Shown here piece by piece: positions 34,405 through 41,646 of a stretch of DNA of 64,000 nt (the stretch's first letter is position 1; each line of letters opens with the position of its first letter). The notes under the pieces are model-generated. The model was given only the letters and a program-made list of their open reading frames with translations. It was not told where the DNA came from and searched no databases. Origin of the DNA: Stutzerimonas stutzeri (GTDB taxonomy: Bacteria > Pseudomonadota > Gammaproteobacteria > Pseudomonadales > Pseudomonadaceae); NCBI RefSeq assembly GCF_002909485.1, contig NZ_PPXG01000012.1, positions 1-64,000 of the forward strand, read 5' to 3'. Both the position numbers and the translations under genes were made by a program.

Positions 34405-34848
34405 TTACCGATTCTTTTTGGTATTTAACCGCTCCGTGACAATTGCAGCCATGGAGTCAGGTGTTTCGTGCGTCCAGAACCTCAGCACCTCCCAGCCTGC
34501 CTCAATCAGCAGCGTGGTTACCCGCTCATCCCAGGTGCGGTTGCTGTTGAGCTTTTCTACCCACCAGTTCTCGTTAGCTTTCGGAATCGTACCGTGATAT
34601 GGACAACCGTGCCAAAAACATCCGTCTACGTAGACTGCGACCTTTTCGCTAGGGAACGTAATGTCGATATTGGAGCGCCCCATGGCTGTAGCCTTGGGTT
34701 TGTAGTGAATTCGATACCGCAGCCCTGCTGCAAATAGTAACTTGCGCAAAGCCAGCTCCGGAGCTGTGTCTTTCGTACGCACACGCTTCATCACAGCCGA
34801 CACCAGTTCCGAGGAAGGTGCAGGCCGAGACGATGAAAGTTTTGTCAC
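34405..34848 (-). CDS. vsr: very short patch repair (Vsr) endonuclease
   Basis: This 147-residue protein belongs to the Vsr family, which nicks T-G mismatches that arise when 5-methylcytosine deaminates. The pattern VMKRVRTKDTAPELALRKLLFAAGLRYRIH is typical of the N-terminus. The catalytic strand KVAVYVDGCFWHGCPYHG supplies the Asp and the zinc/His cluster. Its start overlaps the methyltransferase stop by 4 bp, so the pair is translationally coupled. Some Vsr-like proteins in such islands may restrict DNA rather than repair it. Confidence 0.92.
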   Translation of the reverse strand: MTKLSSSRPAPSSELVSAVMKRVRTKDTAPELALRKLLFAAGLRYRIHYKPKATAMGRSNIDITFPSEKVAVYVDGCFWHGCPYHGTIPKANENWWVEKLNSNRTWDERVTTLLIEAGWEVLRFWTHETPDSMAAIVTERLNTKKNR

Positions 34849-35888
34849 AGGTTCGGTCGGAGTGCAGCCTTAAGGCTGGACGCGATGGTACGCATCATTT
34901 CCGGAGGTACGGCGTTGCCGATCTGCGTTGCCACTTGGCTAGCGTTGCCGTGGAACACGTAATCATCCGGGAAGGATTGGAGACGGGCGGCCTCACGCAA
35001 CGTGATGGCTCGATTTTGCTCAGGATGAGCGTATCTACCCCGGGTTATATCCGTGCAACCGGTAGTCAGCGTAGGAGCAATGCCATTCCATGCCATACGG
35101 CCATAGGTATCCGAGAAGGAGCCTTTCTTCGTGGAGTTCTTATGGCAAGCCAATTGAAGGTGCGGAGGTAGGGATTCGCGGCCACCACCGTCTACGGGAA
35201 TATGCCGCAGACGCTCGATGTTTAACGGCGAATGCTTACGGGCGTAGTGGAGAGGGTCCGCGCCTGCTGATTCACGCCCCACGGGAGGCACTGGAAGATC
35301 CCGAAGAACCTGACCAACCGTTCTCTTACTGGTCCGCGCAATGTTTGTCGCCTTCTCAAGCGAGACGCCTTTTGCGGCTACGAGAATCATACGAGTACGG
35401 CGCTGGGGAACACCTAACTCCGAGGCATCCACACGCATCGGCTCGGCCACATCGTATCCCTCAGTGCGAAGCCACGCAGTGAATCCATCAAAGATGTCGG
35501 TGGAAGCCAGCCCAGGAACATTTTCGAGGAAGACCAGCGAAGGGCTGAAGCGCTTGATGAACTTTTGTGATTCCTCAACCAAGTTATTCCGGGAGTCGTC
35601 CTTGCTCTTATGACGATTCTGGCTGCTGAAGGGCTGGCAGGGAGCACACACGACCAAAAGGTCGAGCTTACCTGGGATGAGGTCAGCGAACTCCTCAGGA
35701 TCAACCTGACGGATGTCCTTTTCCAGCAAGCGGACTTTATCGTGGTTCGCGCGATAGGTCCGGCATGCTCCCGCGTCGAAGTCGACGGCACCAACTACGT
35801 TGAAGCCAGCTTGCTTCAATCCCAAAGAAACGGCTCCGGACCCGCAGAACAAATCCAGAGCAATAGGCTTTTGAGAGCGCTTAGCCAT
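34845..35888 (-). CDS. dcm: C5-cytosine DNA methyltransferase
   Basis: This 347-residue enzyme transfers a methyl group from SAM to cytosine C5. Motif I is LDLFCGSGAVSLGL (residues 11-24), the catalytic motif IV is VCAPCQPFSSQNR, motif VI is VFLENVPGL, motif VIII QRRTRM and motif X ATQIGNAVPPEM. Residues 190-260 between motifs VIII and IX are the target-recognition region; the recognised site cannot be read from it. It is the first gene of the four-gene cargo operon. No cognate restriction enzyme of ordinary type is adjacent. Confidence 0.93.
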   Translation of the reverse strand: MAKRSQKPIALDLFCGSGAVSLGLKQAGFNVVGAVDFDAGACRTYRANHDKVRLLEKDIRQVDPEEFADLIPGKLDLLVVCAPCQPFSSQNRHKSKDDSRNNLVEESQKFIKRFSPSLVFLENVPGLASTDIFDGFTAWLRTEGYDVAEPMRVDASELGVPQRRTRMILVAAKGVSLEKATNIARTSKRTVGQVLRDLPVPPVGRESAGADPLHYARKHSPLNIERLRHIPVDGGGRESLPPHLQLACHKNSTKKGSFSDTYGRMAWNGIAPTLTTGCTDITRGRYAHPEQNRAITLREAARLQSFPDDYVFHGNASQVATQIGNAVPPEMMRTIASSLKAALRPNL

Positions 35889-35947
35889 GAGGGAATCCCT
35901 AACGAGTTAGTGTGCGTCCTACACCCAAAATCGTGACGGGTTACGGG

Positions 35948-35976
35948 AACATAATCTGGCGGAATACTAGGCGCAA
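35948..35976 (-). promoter_or_regulatory. candidate promoter of the dcm-vsr cargo operon
   Basis: On the minus strand TTGCGC (35971-35976) and TATGTT (35948-35953) are 17 bp apart, 60 bp upstream of dcm. Between it and the ATG are short palindromes AGGGA-TCCCT and CTAAC-GTTAG, which could bind a controller or the methylase itself. Confidence 0.4.
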
Positions 35977-36179
35977 GTAGCTGTAGAGTCTAGATTTTTT
36001 GCGGCTTTCAGCCGATGTGGATGCCCTGGGGAAACCGCCTTTTGATCCCTCCAGCGGCGTTAAAATCAGGTGACTACTTTTGGGTTTTTTTCCGGAAAGG
36101 TGTGCAGTAGTGAGTAGGGGTAAACGCTGAAAGCCCCTTCCTATGGTGATCACTGGGGCAGTGAGATGCTTTGCTGGAG

Positions 36180-36282
36180 ATTCATAATGCTGATGTCCCA
36201 GGTTCAAGTCCCGGTGTAGCCACCAGACAAAACAAGGGGTTAGCGAAAGCTAGCCCCTTTTTTGTTTGTGCCGGTGACTACG
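36180..36282. repeat. attR (103-bp direct repeat)
   Basis: Identical to attL at 20141-20243. It holds the last 46 nt of tRNA-Met, including the anticodon, and the tRNA terminator, but no 5' half, so it is not a tRNA gene. An iteron TGTCTACA follows at 36286. Confidence 0.92.
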
Positions 36283-36305
36283 CCCTGTCTACAGACGAAA
36301 TCCTA

Positions 36306-36731
36306 TTACCCCCGCCCGCTCCAGGGATCGATTAAAGCCACTCCCAATGGCTCGAAATGACGGGTATTGCGAGTCGCGATGACTGCATCGTGTAGCCGTC
36401 CAATCGCAGCGATCTGCGCGTCTGCCATATCTACTATCCGCCCCTTCGCTTCGGTTGCGGCTGCAATCTCTGCATAGTGGACGGCTGCGCCTGCATCAAA
36501 CGGCAGAATATTGCCGGCGAAATCTTCGTCAAACATGGCCGAGGCAATGTCGAACAGCCCTTGTTTTCGCTTGCCGTCCGGCATTCTGGCAATGCCATAA
36601 AGAATCTCCGCGACGGTGATCGCACTAATCGCTAACTCGCTCGCCGGCTGGGCGTCGACCCACTCAATTACTTGCGGTGCTGGCTTGGCTCGCATCAGCT
36701 CGGACAGCACATTGGTATCGAGCAGGATCAT
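36306..36731 (-). CDS. PIN-domain toxin (VapC/FitB type)
   Basis: This 141-residue ribonuclease toxin has the PIN acidic residues: Asp5 in MILLDTNVLSELMR, Glu in ITVAEILYGIARM, and the pair in GRIVDMADAQIAA. The ending NTRHFEPLGVALIDPW is typical of the FitB/StbB group. Its start overlaps the antitoxin stop by 4 bp. It lies just outside attR, in the gap before a broken integrase gene. Confidence 0.9.
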   Translation of the reverse strand: MILLDTNVLSELMRAKPAPQVIEWVDAQPASELAISAITVAEILYGIARMPDGKRKQGLFDIASAMFDEDFAGNILPFDAGAAVHYAEIAAATEAKGRIVDMADAQIAAIGRLHDAVIATRNTRHFEPLGVALIDPWSGRG

Positions 36732-36973
36732 TCATCGAAGCTCGCTGCTCGGACCTTATCTTTTCGCTCAGGCAATGCGAGATCCGCACCGCCGACCGTA
36801 GCAAAACGGGAGTGAATGCGAGTACCCAGCCCACCACGCTTTTCCTGACGCGACAGGGCTTGCCGAATGATGATCCGGGCTTCTTCTTCCATCGAGCGCC
36901 CATGACTGGCAGCTACAACGCGCAACTGCGCCTTCAGGTCGTCGTCAAGGTTTCGGATCGTAATGCTGGCCAT
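36728..36973 (-). CDS. ribbon-helix-helix antitoxin (FitA/VapB type)
   Basis: This 81-residue protein begins MASITIRNLDDDLKAQLRVVAASHGRSMEEEARIIIRQAL, a typical ribbon-helix-helix DNA-binding domain that autoregulates the operon. The C-terminal half is the toxin-binding tail. I used ATG 36973; the open frame continues upstream without coding character. With the PIN toxin it forms a complete TA pair. Confidence 0.9.
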   Translation of the reverse strand: MASITIRNLDDDLKAQLRVVAASHGRSMEEEARIIIRQALSRQEKRGGLGTRIHSRFATVGGADLALPERKDKVRAASFDE

Positions 36974-37025
36974 AGAATCTCCGAGTGAATGCAATGCAAT
37001 CATTGATAGCATACCTGCAGGCACG

Positions 37026-37412
37026 TTAAACGGATACCACGGCATGACCGCTTTGGATAAACGGAGATAGGCGAAGCGCCGATTTCGGATGGTCCGGCGA
37101 CAGGTGTGCATAGTGCATCGTCATCGTGATCGACGAGTGCCCCAGGATCCGTTGCAAGCCGAGAATGTCACCACCGGCCATCATGTAGTGACTGGCGAAG
37201 GTGTGCCGCAGGATGTGGGTCATTTGGCCCGGTGTGTCGAAGCCACAACGCTTGTAGGCACACCGGAAAGCCGACCGGCAGGGCATGAATAGCCGACCGT
37301 TCCCAGGCATGCCCACCTTCAACGCCAGATCTTCAACATCCTTCAGGATCGGCACGGATCTCGACTGGCGATTCTTGGTGCATGGTAATGTGCCTTGCCC
37401 CCATAGATCGCA
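37026..37412 (-). pseudogene. truncated, frameshifted copy of a prophage integrase
   Basis: The 3' third of a tyrosine recombinase, almost identical to the integrase at 20729-21745 (RSVPIxKDVEDLALKVGMPGNGRLFMPCRSAFRCAYKRCGFDTPGQM...LGHSSITMTM). It keeps the nucleophile Tyr region but lacks the N-terminal two-thirds. DNA similarity continues to about 37412; near 37380 one base is lost (GCATGG against GCGATGG), breaking the frame. The C-terminal tail has diverged. It points to a second element of the same family that was inserted next to attR and then deleted. Confidence 0.88.
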
Positions 37413-37482
37413 AAGGCGTCTAGCCAAGCTAGCCGCTTTTTGTCGTTCCACCTATCCGCTGTTCCGTTTACCGAGGTAAACC

Positions 37483-37692
37483 ATGCGTGACCATTTTGAT
37501 GAGATTCGTGCCGAGCGGGATGTTCGTTCCGTGGAGCCGGCCGTTTACAACCGTGATCCCCATGCCGGGCTGTGGAAGCAGATCGCGTTGGGGATCGTGG
37601 TGGGTTATCTGGCGTTGGGTGTTTTAAGTGCCGTGGGTTGGGCGGTGTTTGTGCGTTTTGCGTTGGATAGTCTGCAGATTGCGGTGCCGTGA
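37483..37692 (+). CDS. small single-helix membrane protein
   Basis: This 69-residue protein has a charged N-terminus (MRDHFDEIRAERDVRSVEP) and one membrane helix (IALGIVVGYLALGVLSAVGWAVFVRFAL). CGAGGTAAACC precedes the ATG. Its codon use is host-like. No function is known to me. Confidence 0.6.
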   Translation: MRDHFDEIRAERDVRSVEPAVYNRDPHAGLWKQIALGIVVGYLALGVLSAVGWAVFVRFALDSLQIAVP

Positions 37693-37862
37693 AGGTTGGG
37701 GCGATAGGCTAGTGAGCAGATTCTTGTGAAGGCCGCGGTATCAGCGGCCTGTGGCGCCTTAGGTAGCCGTTGACGCTATCCGTTGCGCGGCGCAGAATCG
37801 GCGCCATTTCGCGGGGAGCGATCCTCCGCTAGCGGTTTTCTTGGGTGTCTTAAGGGCGTGTG

Positions 37863-38024
37863 ATGAATACGTTGCTATCTGCGGTCTCGGTGATCGTTTG
37901 TGTGCTGGCAATCGGTGCGGGTGTGATGCTGGATGTTCGGCACAAGCCGAGCGATGAGGCGAAGCGGGCGTATACCGCGGAGCGTGTGAACGAGATGCTG
38001 CGGCGCGGCACCAAGCAGGGCTGA
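37863..38024 (+). CDS. 53-residue membrane-anchored protein
   Basis: ATG 37863 opens 53 codons: an N-terminal hydrophobic helix (LLSAVSVIVCVLAIGAGVML) and a basic cytoplasmic tail (DEAKRAYTAERVNEMLRRGTKQG). TAAGGG lies upstream and a strong terminator follows 25 bp after the stop, which supports it as a real gene. No function is known to me. Confidence 0.5.
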   Translation: MNTLLSAVSVIVCVLAIGAGVMLDVRHKPSDEAKRAYTAERVNEMLRRGTKQG

Positions 38025-38048
38025 GCCGGCAGGCAAGGCTGAAGCGTG

Positions 38049-38079
38049 AAAAAAGGCGGCCCGAGGGTCGCCTTTTTTA
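38049..38079. terminator. bidirectional terminator
   Basis: AAAAAAGGCG, a loop, and CGCCTTTTTT form a hairpin with A and T tracts. It is followed by a second GC hairpin, GCCGGGC/GCCCGGC, at 38092-38110. It separates the small membrane genes from the convergent oprD gene. Confidence 0.85.
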
Positions 38080-38144
38080 TGCCTGAAAAAAGCCGGGCGC
38101 GAGGCCCGGCGAAGTCTAACGAGGAGGGTGCTGCGGCGTGGTGC

Positions 38145-39407
38145 TTACCAGAGCGGCAGGCTGTAGCTGACGATAAAGCGGTTCTCGTCCAGGTCGCTGC
38201 CGAAGTTGCTGCGGGTGGTGGCGTTGCGCAGGCGCAGGCCGAGGTTCTTCAGCGGGCCGCTCTGGAACACGTAGGCGAGGTCGGTATTGCGCTCCCAGGT
38301 CTTGCCTTCGCTGGCGCCGGGGCCGCGGTCGACGTTGTCGCCGGAGAGGTAGCGCGTCATCAGGCTCAGGCCGGGGATGCCCATGGCGGCGAAGTCGTAG
38401 TCGTAGCGAACCTGCCAGGAGCGTTCGTCCTCGTTGCCGAAGTCGTTGATCTGCACCAGGTTGACCAGCGAGTTGTCGCTACCGGCGATGTAGGCGAAGC
38501 CGGTGTCGCCGTTGAGCTGCTGATAGCCGGCGCCGAAGGCGTGGCCGCCGAGCTTGTAGGTAAACATGGCGCCGAAGGCATCGGTGTCGACATTGCTGCC
38601 GCCGTCGTCGGTCTGGTGCACGTAGCGCAGGTCGGTCTTGAAGCTTTGCTTGTCGCCAAGCGGCAGCACGTGGACCAGGCCGAAGTTGTGTTCCTTGTAG
38701 ATGCCGTCCAGCCCGCCGTAGAAGTAGCTGGTGCTCAGCTCCGGCGACCAGGCGTAGCGCGCGCCGGCGAAGAGGAATTCGTCGCTGCTGGTCTGGCTGC
38801 CGAACTGGATGTTGCGGCGGCCGCCGTTGAAGGCGGTCATTTCCTCGTTATCGGAGGAGTTGCGCTGGTTGACGCGGTCGAGCTTGCCGACGTCCAGGGT
38901 CAGGCCTTCGATCTCCTTGCTTTGCAGCCAGGCGCCGCGATAGGTCTGCGGCAGCAGGCGGCTGTCGTTGCGCATCACCACCGGCAGGATGGGTTGCAGG
39001 GTGCCGACGTGCAGGGTGGTGGCGGACAGTTTGGCCTTGGCCGTCACACCGGCGGAGCCGTAGTCGTCCTGGGCACGGTTGGGGGCGTCGCGGTCGCTCT
39101 GCAGGATGCCGGTGCCGACGCGGTCGGGGCTGGAGTCGAGCTTCACGCCGAGCAGGCCGATGGCGTCCACACCGAAGCCGATCGGGCCTTCGGTGTAGCC
39201 GGATTCCATTTTCAGCATGAAGCCCTGGGCCCATTCTTCGGCCTTGGACTGACCGTCGCCGGAGCGGAAGTCGCGGTTCATGTAGAAGTTGCGCAGGTCG
39301 ATGCTGGCCTTGCTGTCTTCGACGAAGGCGGCGCTGGCGGGGTGGGAGGCGATCACTACGACGCCGCCGCAGAGAATGTAACAGAGGGATTTGTGGTGCA
39401 GTCGCAT
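38145..39407 (-). CDS. OprD-family outer membrane porin (esterase-linked)
   Basis: This 420-residue porin has a signal peptide (cut after ASHPASA) and the OprD opening AFVEDSKASIDLRNFYMNRDFRSGDGQSKAEEWAQGF. Alternating beta strands continue to a C-terminal Trp. OprD-family channels take up amino acids or aromatic acids. Its mRNA leader begins with a sigma-54-type promoter and an AAC-rich motif, and it lies next to a tannase-like esterase and TRAP transporter, so the substrate is probably an aromatic or other organic acid. Confidence 0.88.
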   Translation of the reverse strand: MRLHHKSLCYILCGGVVVIASHPASAAFVEDSKASIDLRNFYMNRDFRSGDGQSKAEEWAQGFMLKMESGYTEGPIGFGVDAIGLLGVKLDSSPDRVGTGILQSDRDAPNRAQDDYGSAGVTAKAKLSATTLHVGTLQPILPVVMRNDSRLLPQTYRGAWLQSKEIEGLTLDVGKLDRVNQRNSSDNEEMTAFNGGRRNIQFGSQTSSDEFLFAGARYAWSPELSTSYFYGGLDGIYKEHNFGLVHVLPLGDKQSFKTDLRYVHQTDDGGSNVDTDAFGAMFTYKLGGHAFGAGYQQLNGDTGFAYIAGSDNSLVNLVQINDFGNEDERSWQVRYDYDFAAMGIPGLSLMTRYLSGDNVDRGPGASEGKTWERNTDLAYVFQSGPLKNLGLRLRNATTRSNFGSDLDENRFIVSYSLPLW

Positions 39408-39417
39408 GGTATTTCCT

Positions 39418-39433
39418 CTTGTTGTTGTTTTTG
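39418..39433 (-). promoter_or_regulatory. AAC-rich leader (Crc/Hfq-like CA motif) of oprD
   Basis: On the mRNA strand AAAAACAACAACAAG lies 11 nt before the start codon. It fits the AANAANAA motif bound by Hfq with Crc in catabolite repression. Confidence 0.55.
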
Positions 39434-39462
39434 GGCCGCTCTCGGGCGGCTACAGGGCATAG

Positions 39463-39479
39463 AGCGAAAGGCGTGCCAG
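39463..39479 (-). promoter_or_regulatory. sigma-54 promoter of oprD
   Basis: On the minus strand CTGGCACGCCTTTCGCT matches the -24/-12 consensus TGGCAC-N5-TTGC with one mismatch. It lies about 60 bp upstream of the start codon. Confidence 0.7.
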
Positions 39480-39569
39480 TGGCGGAAATAGCCGGCCTGT
39501 TCGGCTGGATGGCTCGTGCCAGAGCGCTTGCGCTTTGGAATGGCATGGCTCGGGAGCGGCATGGGAAGC

Positions 39570-39635
39570 GTCCGGCTGGCTGGACATGTATGGCGCGCGG
39601 CCAGCTTTGGCGAGGCGGTGTCCAGCGCGGCGGAC
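39570..39635. promoter_or_regulatory. two GTCC-N8-GGAC activator sites upstream of oprD
   Basis: Palindromes GTCC-N8-GGAC at 39570-39585 and 39620-39635 are 50 bp apart and 90-170 bp upstream of the sigma-54 promoter. Identical arrangements occur before the esterase gene. They are probable enhancer sites for the activator encoded at 42157-43656. Confidence 0.6.
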
Positions 39636-39680
39636 GGTTGGAGGAGGGCGCCGGCCGGGTAGCCGGCGCCGGTTCAGATG

Positions 39681-41396
39681 CTAGCGGGTGCCCTTGCGGC
39701 TCTGCACGCAGACGAAGCTCGATGCGGCATTGACGTCGCCCTTGCCAACGTACTTCGGCCAGCCGGGGTATTCGCACAGCGGGCGGGTGCGGCCGGGCAC
39801 GCCGACGCTGTCGGCAACGACCTGCCGGCGCGGCGCACGGCCCTGTTCGACCCAGTCTTCCAGTGCGCTCAGCGAATCCCAGGCGGCGTTGAACACGGTG
39901 CTGGCGGCGTGGCCGTAGCCGGGGATCTCGTAGTAGCGCAGGAAGCGCTGCGTCTTGCCTGGGCCCATGTCGCGACGCACGCGCTCGTAGTACTCGGCGG
40001 TGGCGCGGGTGCTCACCAGCTGGTCGGAAGTGCCGTGTGCCATGAGGATCTTGCCGCCGTTGCGGGCGAAGGCGGACAGGTCGGTCCGGTTGACGTCCTG
40101 GCGCAGCGACAGCTCGCTGATGCGCGCCTGCCACGGGCCGGGGTTCTGCGGGTCGAGGGTCAGCGAGTTGAAGGTGGGGTTGCGCGTCACGAAGAAGCGC
40201 ACCCATTCATCCCAGAACCCCGAGTGGTAGGGCGCGCCCTCGGCGAAGCCGGTGCCGTGCACGGGCATCGGGTAGCTCGGCTGCAGGGTGTTGAGGCCGA
40301 GGCGGTTGACCACCAGCTGCAGGCCTTCACCCGGCCGGCCGAGGTCGGTGCCCCAGGTGTTGAAGCCGGGGTAGTGGGTTTCGCCGCTGGCCAGCCGGAA
40401 GTTGAAGCGGATCGGCGTGTTGAACACCCGCAGCGCCTGGATCTGCGCATCCGACAGGCAACGTTGCGAGGTGTCGGCACCGCCCGGGCAGCGCAGCGGT
40501 TTGCCGTTGAGCCTGGCGCGGGCCGGGTCGAACTGCGCGTTGCAGGCGGCCTGATGGCTGATCACGCCGTCGCGCACGCCATCCAACTTGTCGCAGGCCT
40601 GCATCGCGGCTTCCAGCAGTGCGGCACGTTTCTCCAGGCTGGGAAAGGCGCCGGGCTGGGCGAGGGCGCGGGTGATGCGGCCGAACTGCAGGTCCAGCGC
40701 CAGGGCGTTGTAGGCGGGGTAGAGGACGATGGCGCCGTTGAAGTCGGTCGGCCATTGCTGCACCACGGCCAGCGCCTCGCGGCCACCGGTGGAGCCGCCA
40801 GCGAAATAGCTGCGCTCGGGCGCGGCGCCGTAGCGCTGTTCGATCAGGTAGACGGCGGCATCGCGCGTTTTCTTCAGCGCGTCGTGGGCGTAGTTGGCCA
40901 GGGCTTCGTCGTTCCAGGCGAAGGAGCCGGGGCTCAGCGGATCGGCGACATGCCCGGAATCGCTGCCGAACACTGCGTAGCCGCGGCCGAGCGGCGTGGG
41001 TTGATCGACCGGGCCGGCGGGTACGTTGCCGGCGACGTTCGGCACCGTGCCGTTGTAACCGCCGCCGCCGAACATCATCGCCTTGCGGTTCCACTGCTCG
41101 GGCAGCACCAGGCGCATGCGTATTGCCGGTGCGGCGGGGTCGAGCGGGCGAATCTCGGCGCTGAGGTCGCAGTAGGCGCCGAACGTCTGCGGTGCGCTGC
41201 CGCCAGCCGCGATAGGGGTCGCTGCGGTGACGCGCGCACCGCTGGTAGGTAGGCCTAAGGCCTGGGCCGGTATCTCGCGGCCAAGCAGTTCGGTGCAGGT
41301 CGCCGCCTGAGCGGCTTCGGCGGCAAGCAACGCCAAGGCCAGTGGCGTCAGGCACAGCGCGCGGCGGGTAAACGGATTGCTACGGATAGGCATCAT
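39681..41396 (-). CDS. tannase/feruloyl-esterase family hydrolase
   Basis: This 571-residue exported alpha/beta hydrolase has a signal peptide (about residues 1-31, ending AEAAQA) and a nucleophile motif YFAGGSTGGREAL (Ser202). LMAHGTSDQLVS and PGYGHA would carry the Asp and His of the triad. Family members split esters of gallic or ferulic acid. In known feruloyl esterases cysteines flank the Ser and His; they are absent here, so the substrate may differ. ATG 41396 is preceded by GGAAG; the open frame continues 16 codons further without a site. Regulated by the neighbouring sigma-54 activator, as argued from the promoter. Confidence 0.85.
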   Translation of the reverse strand: MMPIRSNPFTRRALCLTPLALALLAAEAAQAATCTELLGREIPAQALGLPTSGARVTAATPIAAGGSAPQTFGAYCDLSAEIRPLDPAAPAIRMRLVLPEQWNRKAMMFGGGGYNGTVPNVAGNVPAGPVDQPTPLGRGYAVFGSDSGHVADPLSPGSFAWNDEALANYAHDALKKTRDAAVYLIEQRYGAAPERSYFAGGSTGGREALAVVQQWPTDFNGAIVLYPAYNALALDLQFGRITRALAQPGAFPSLEKRAALLEAAMQACDKLDGVRDGVISHQAACNAQFDPARARLNGKPLRCPGGADTSQRCLSDAQIQALRVFNTPIRFNFRLASGETHYPGFNTWGTDLGRPGEGLQLVVNRLGLNTLQPSYPMPVHGTGFAEGAPYHSGFWDEWVRFFVTRNPTFNSLTLDPQNPGPWQARISELSLRQDVNRTDLSAFARNGGKILMAHGTSDQLVSTRATAEYYERVRRDMGPGKTQRFLRYYEIPGYGHAASTVFNAAWDSLSALEDWVEQGRAPRRQVVADSVGVPGRTRPLCEYPGWPKYVGKGDVNAASSFVCVQSRKGTR

Positions 41397-41405
41397 TGGG
41401 CTTCC

Positions 41406-41418
41406 TTCTTGTTGTTGT
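41406..41418 (-). promoter_or_regulatory. AAC-rich leader (CA motif) of the esterase gene
   Basis: ACAACAACAAGAAGG on the mRNA strand lies about 10 nt upstream of the ATG and merges into the ribosome-binding site, a position where Hfq/Crc binding would block translation. Confidence 0.5.
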
Positions 41419-41453
41419 CGAGCCGGTGCGCCGGTCGGGCGCAAGAGCGCTCA

Positions 41454-41470
41454 AGCCAATGGCATGCCAG
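41454..41470 (-). promoter_or_regulatory. putative sigma-54 promoter of the esterase gene
   Basis: CTGGCATGCCATTGGCT on the minus strand has the invariant GG and GC at the right distance (TGGCAT-N5-TGGC). It is weaker than the oprD copy. Confidence 0.5.
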
Positions 41471-41570
41471 CGGCTGGAAGGAAGGGGGTGGCAGGCGATG
41501 GTCGGTCATCGCCGCTGGGGCGAGGGCTCTATGGCGCGGAAGAAGGGAGATCGGGAGAAGGAGGCGAGGC

Positions 41571-41637
41571 GTCCAGCGCGGTGGATCGCACGTGAAGTGA
41601 TGTCCGGCGCGCTGGACGACTGTCCGCAACGCCGGAC
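41571..41637. promoter_or_regulatory. three GTCC-N8-GGAC activator sites upstream of the esterase
   Basis: Sites at 41571-41586 (last half GGAT), 41602-41617 and 41622-41637 are spaced 31 and 20 bp, close to whole helical turns. They lie 100-185 bp upstream of the putative sigma-54 promoter. Confidence 0.65.
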
Positions 41638-41646
41638 ATGGCGCTG

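Larger units (their letters stand above)
20141..36282. mobile_element. Pf-like filamentous prophage in tRNA-Met, with cargo
   Basis: The element spans 16.1 kb between identical 103-bp repeats. From right to left its backbone reads repressor-like, excisionase-like, small early proteins, ssDNA-binding-like protein, small Cys-rich protein, pVII-like protein, CoaB, CoaA, pVI-like, Zot, replication initiator and integrase. This is the Pf4 order (PA0717-PA0728) as I know it. Backbone genes are on the minus strand except the repressor-like gene and its neighbour. A four-gene block of lower GC (dcm, vsr, a GHKL/kinase protein, a receiver-like protein) fills the right arm. All structural genes look intact, so the phage may be inducible. 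Confidence 0.9.
35889..36305. other. non-coding right end of prophage
   Basis: Upstream of dcm, this stretch contains the candidate promoter above, then attR from 36180, and then 23 bp to the vapC stop. No credible gene was seen. Short open frames here lack ribosome-binding sites. Confidence 0.6.

Noticed and set aside
36180..36226. tRNA-like sequence at attR
   Set aside because: Only the 3' 46 nt of tRNA-Met are present; no 5' half or promoter, so it is an att remnant.
37413..37445. Possible remnant of a third att site
   Set aside because: AAGCTAGCCGCTTTTTGT resembles the att terminator, but the match is short and can be explained by a simple terminator hairpin (CTAGC/GCTAG).
39678..41252. 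524-codon open frame antisense to the esterase gene
   Set aside because: Shadow; no signal peptide, motif or ribosome-binding site.
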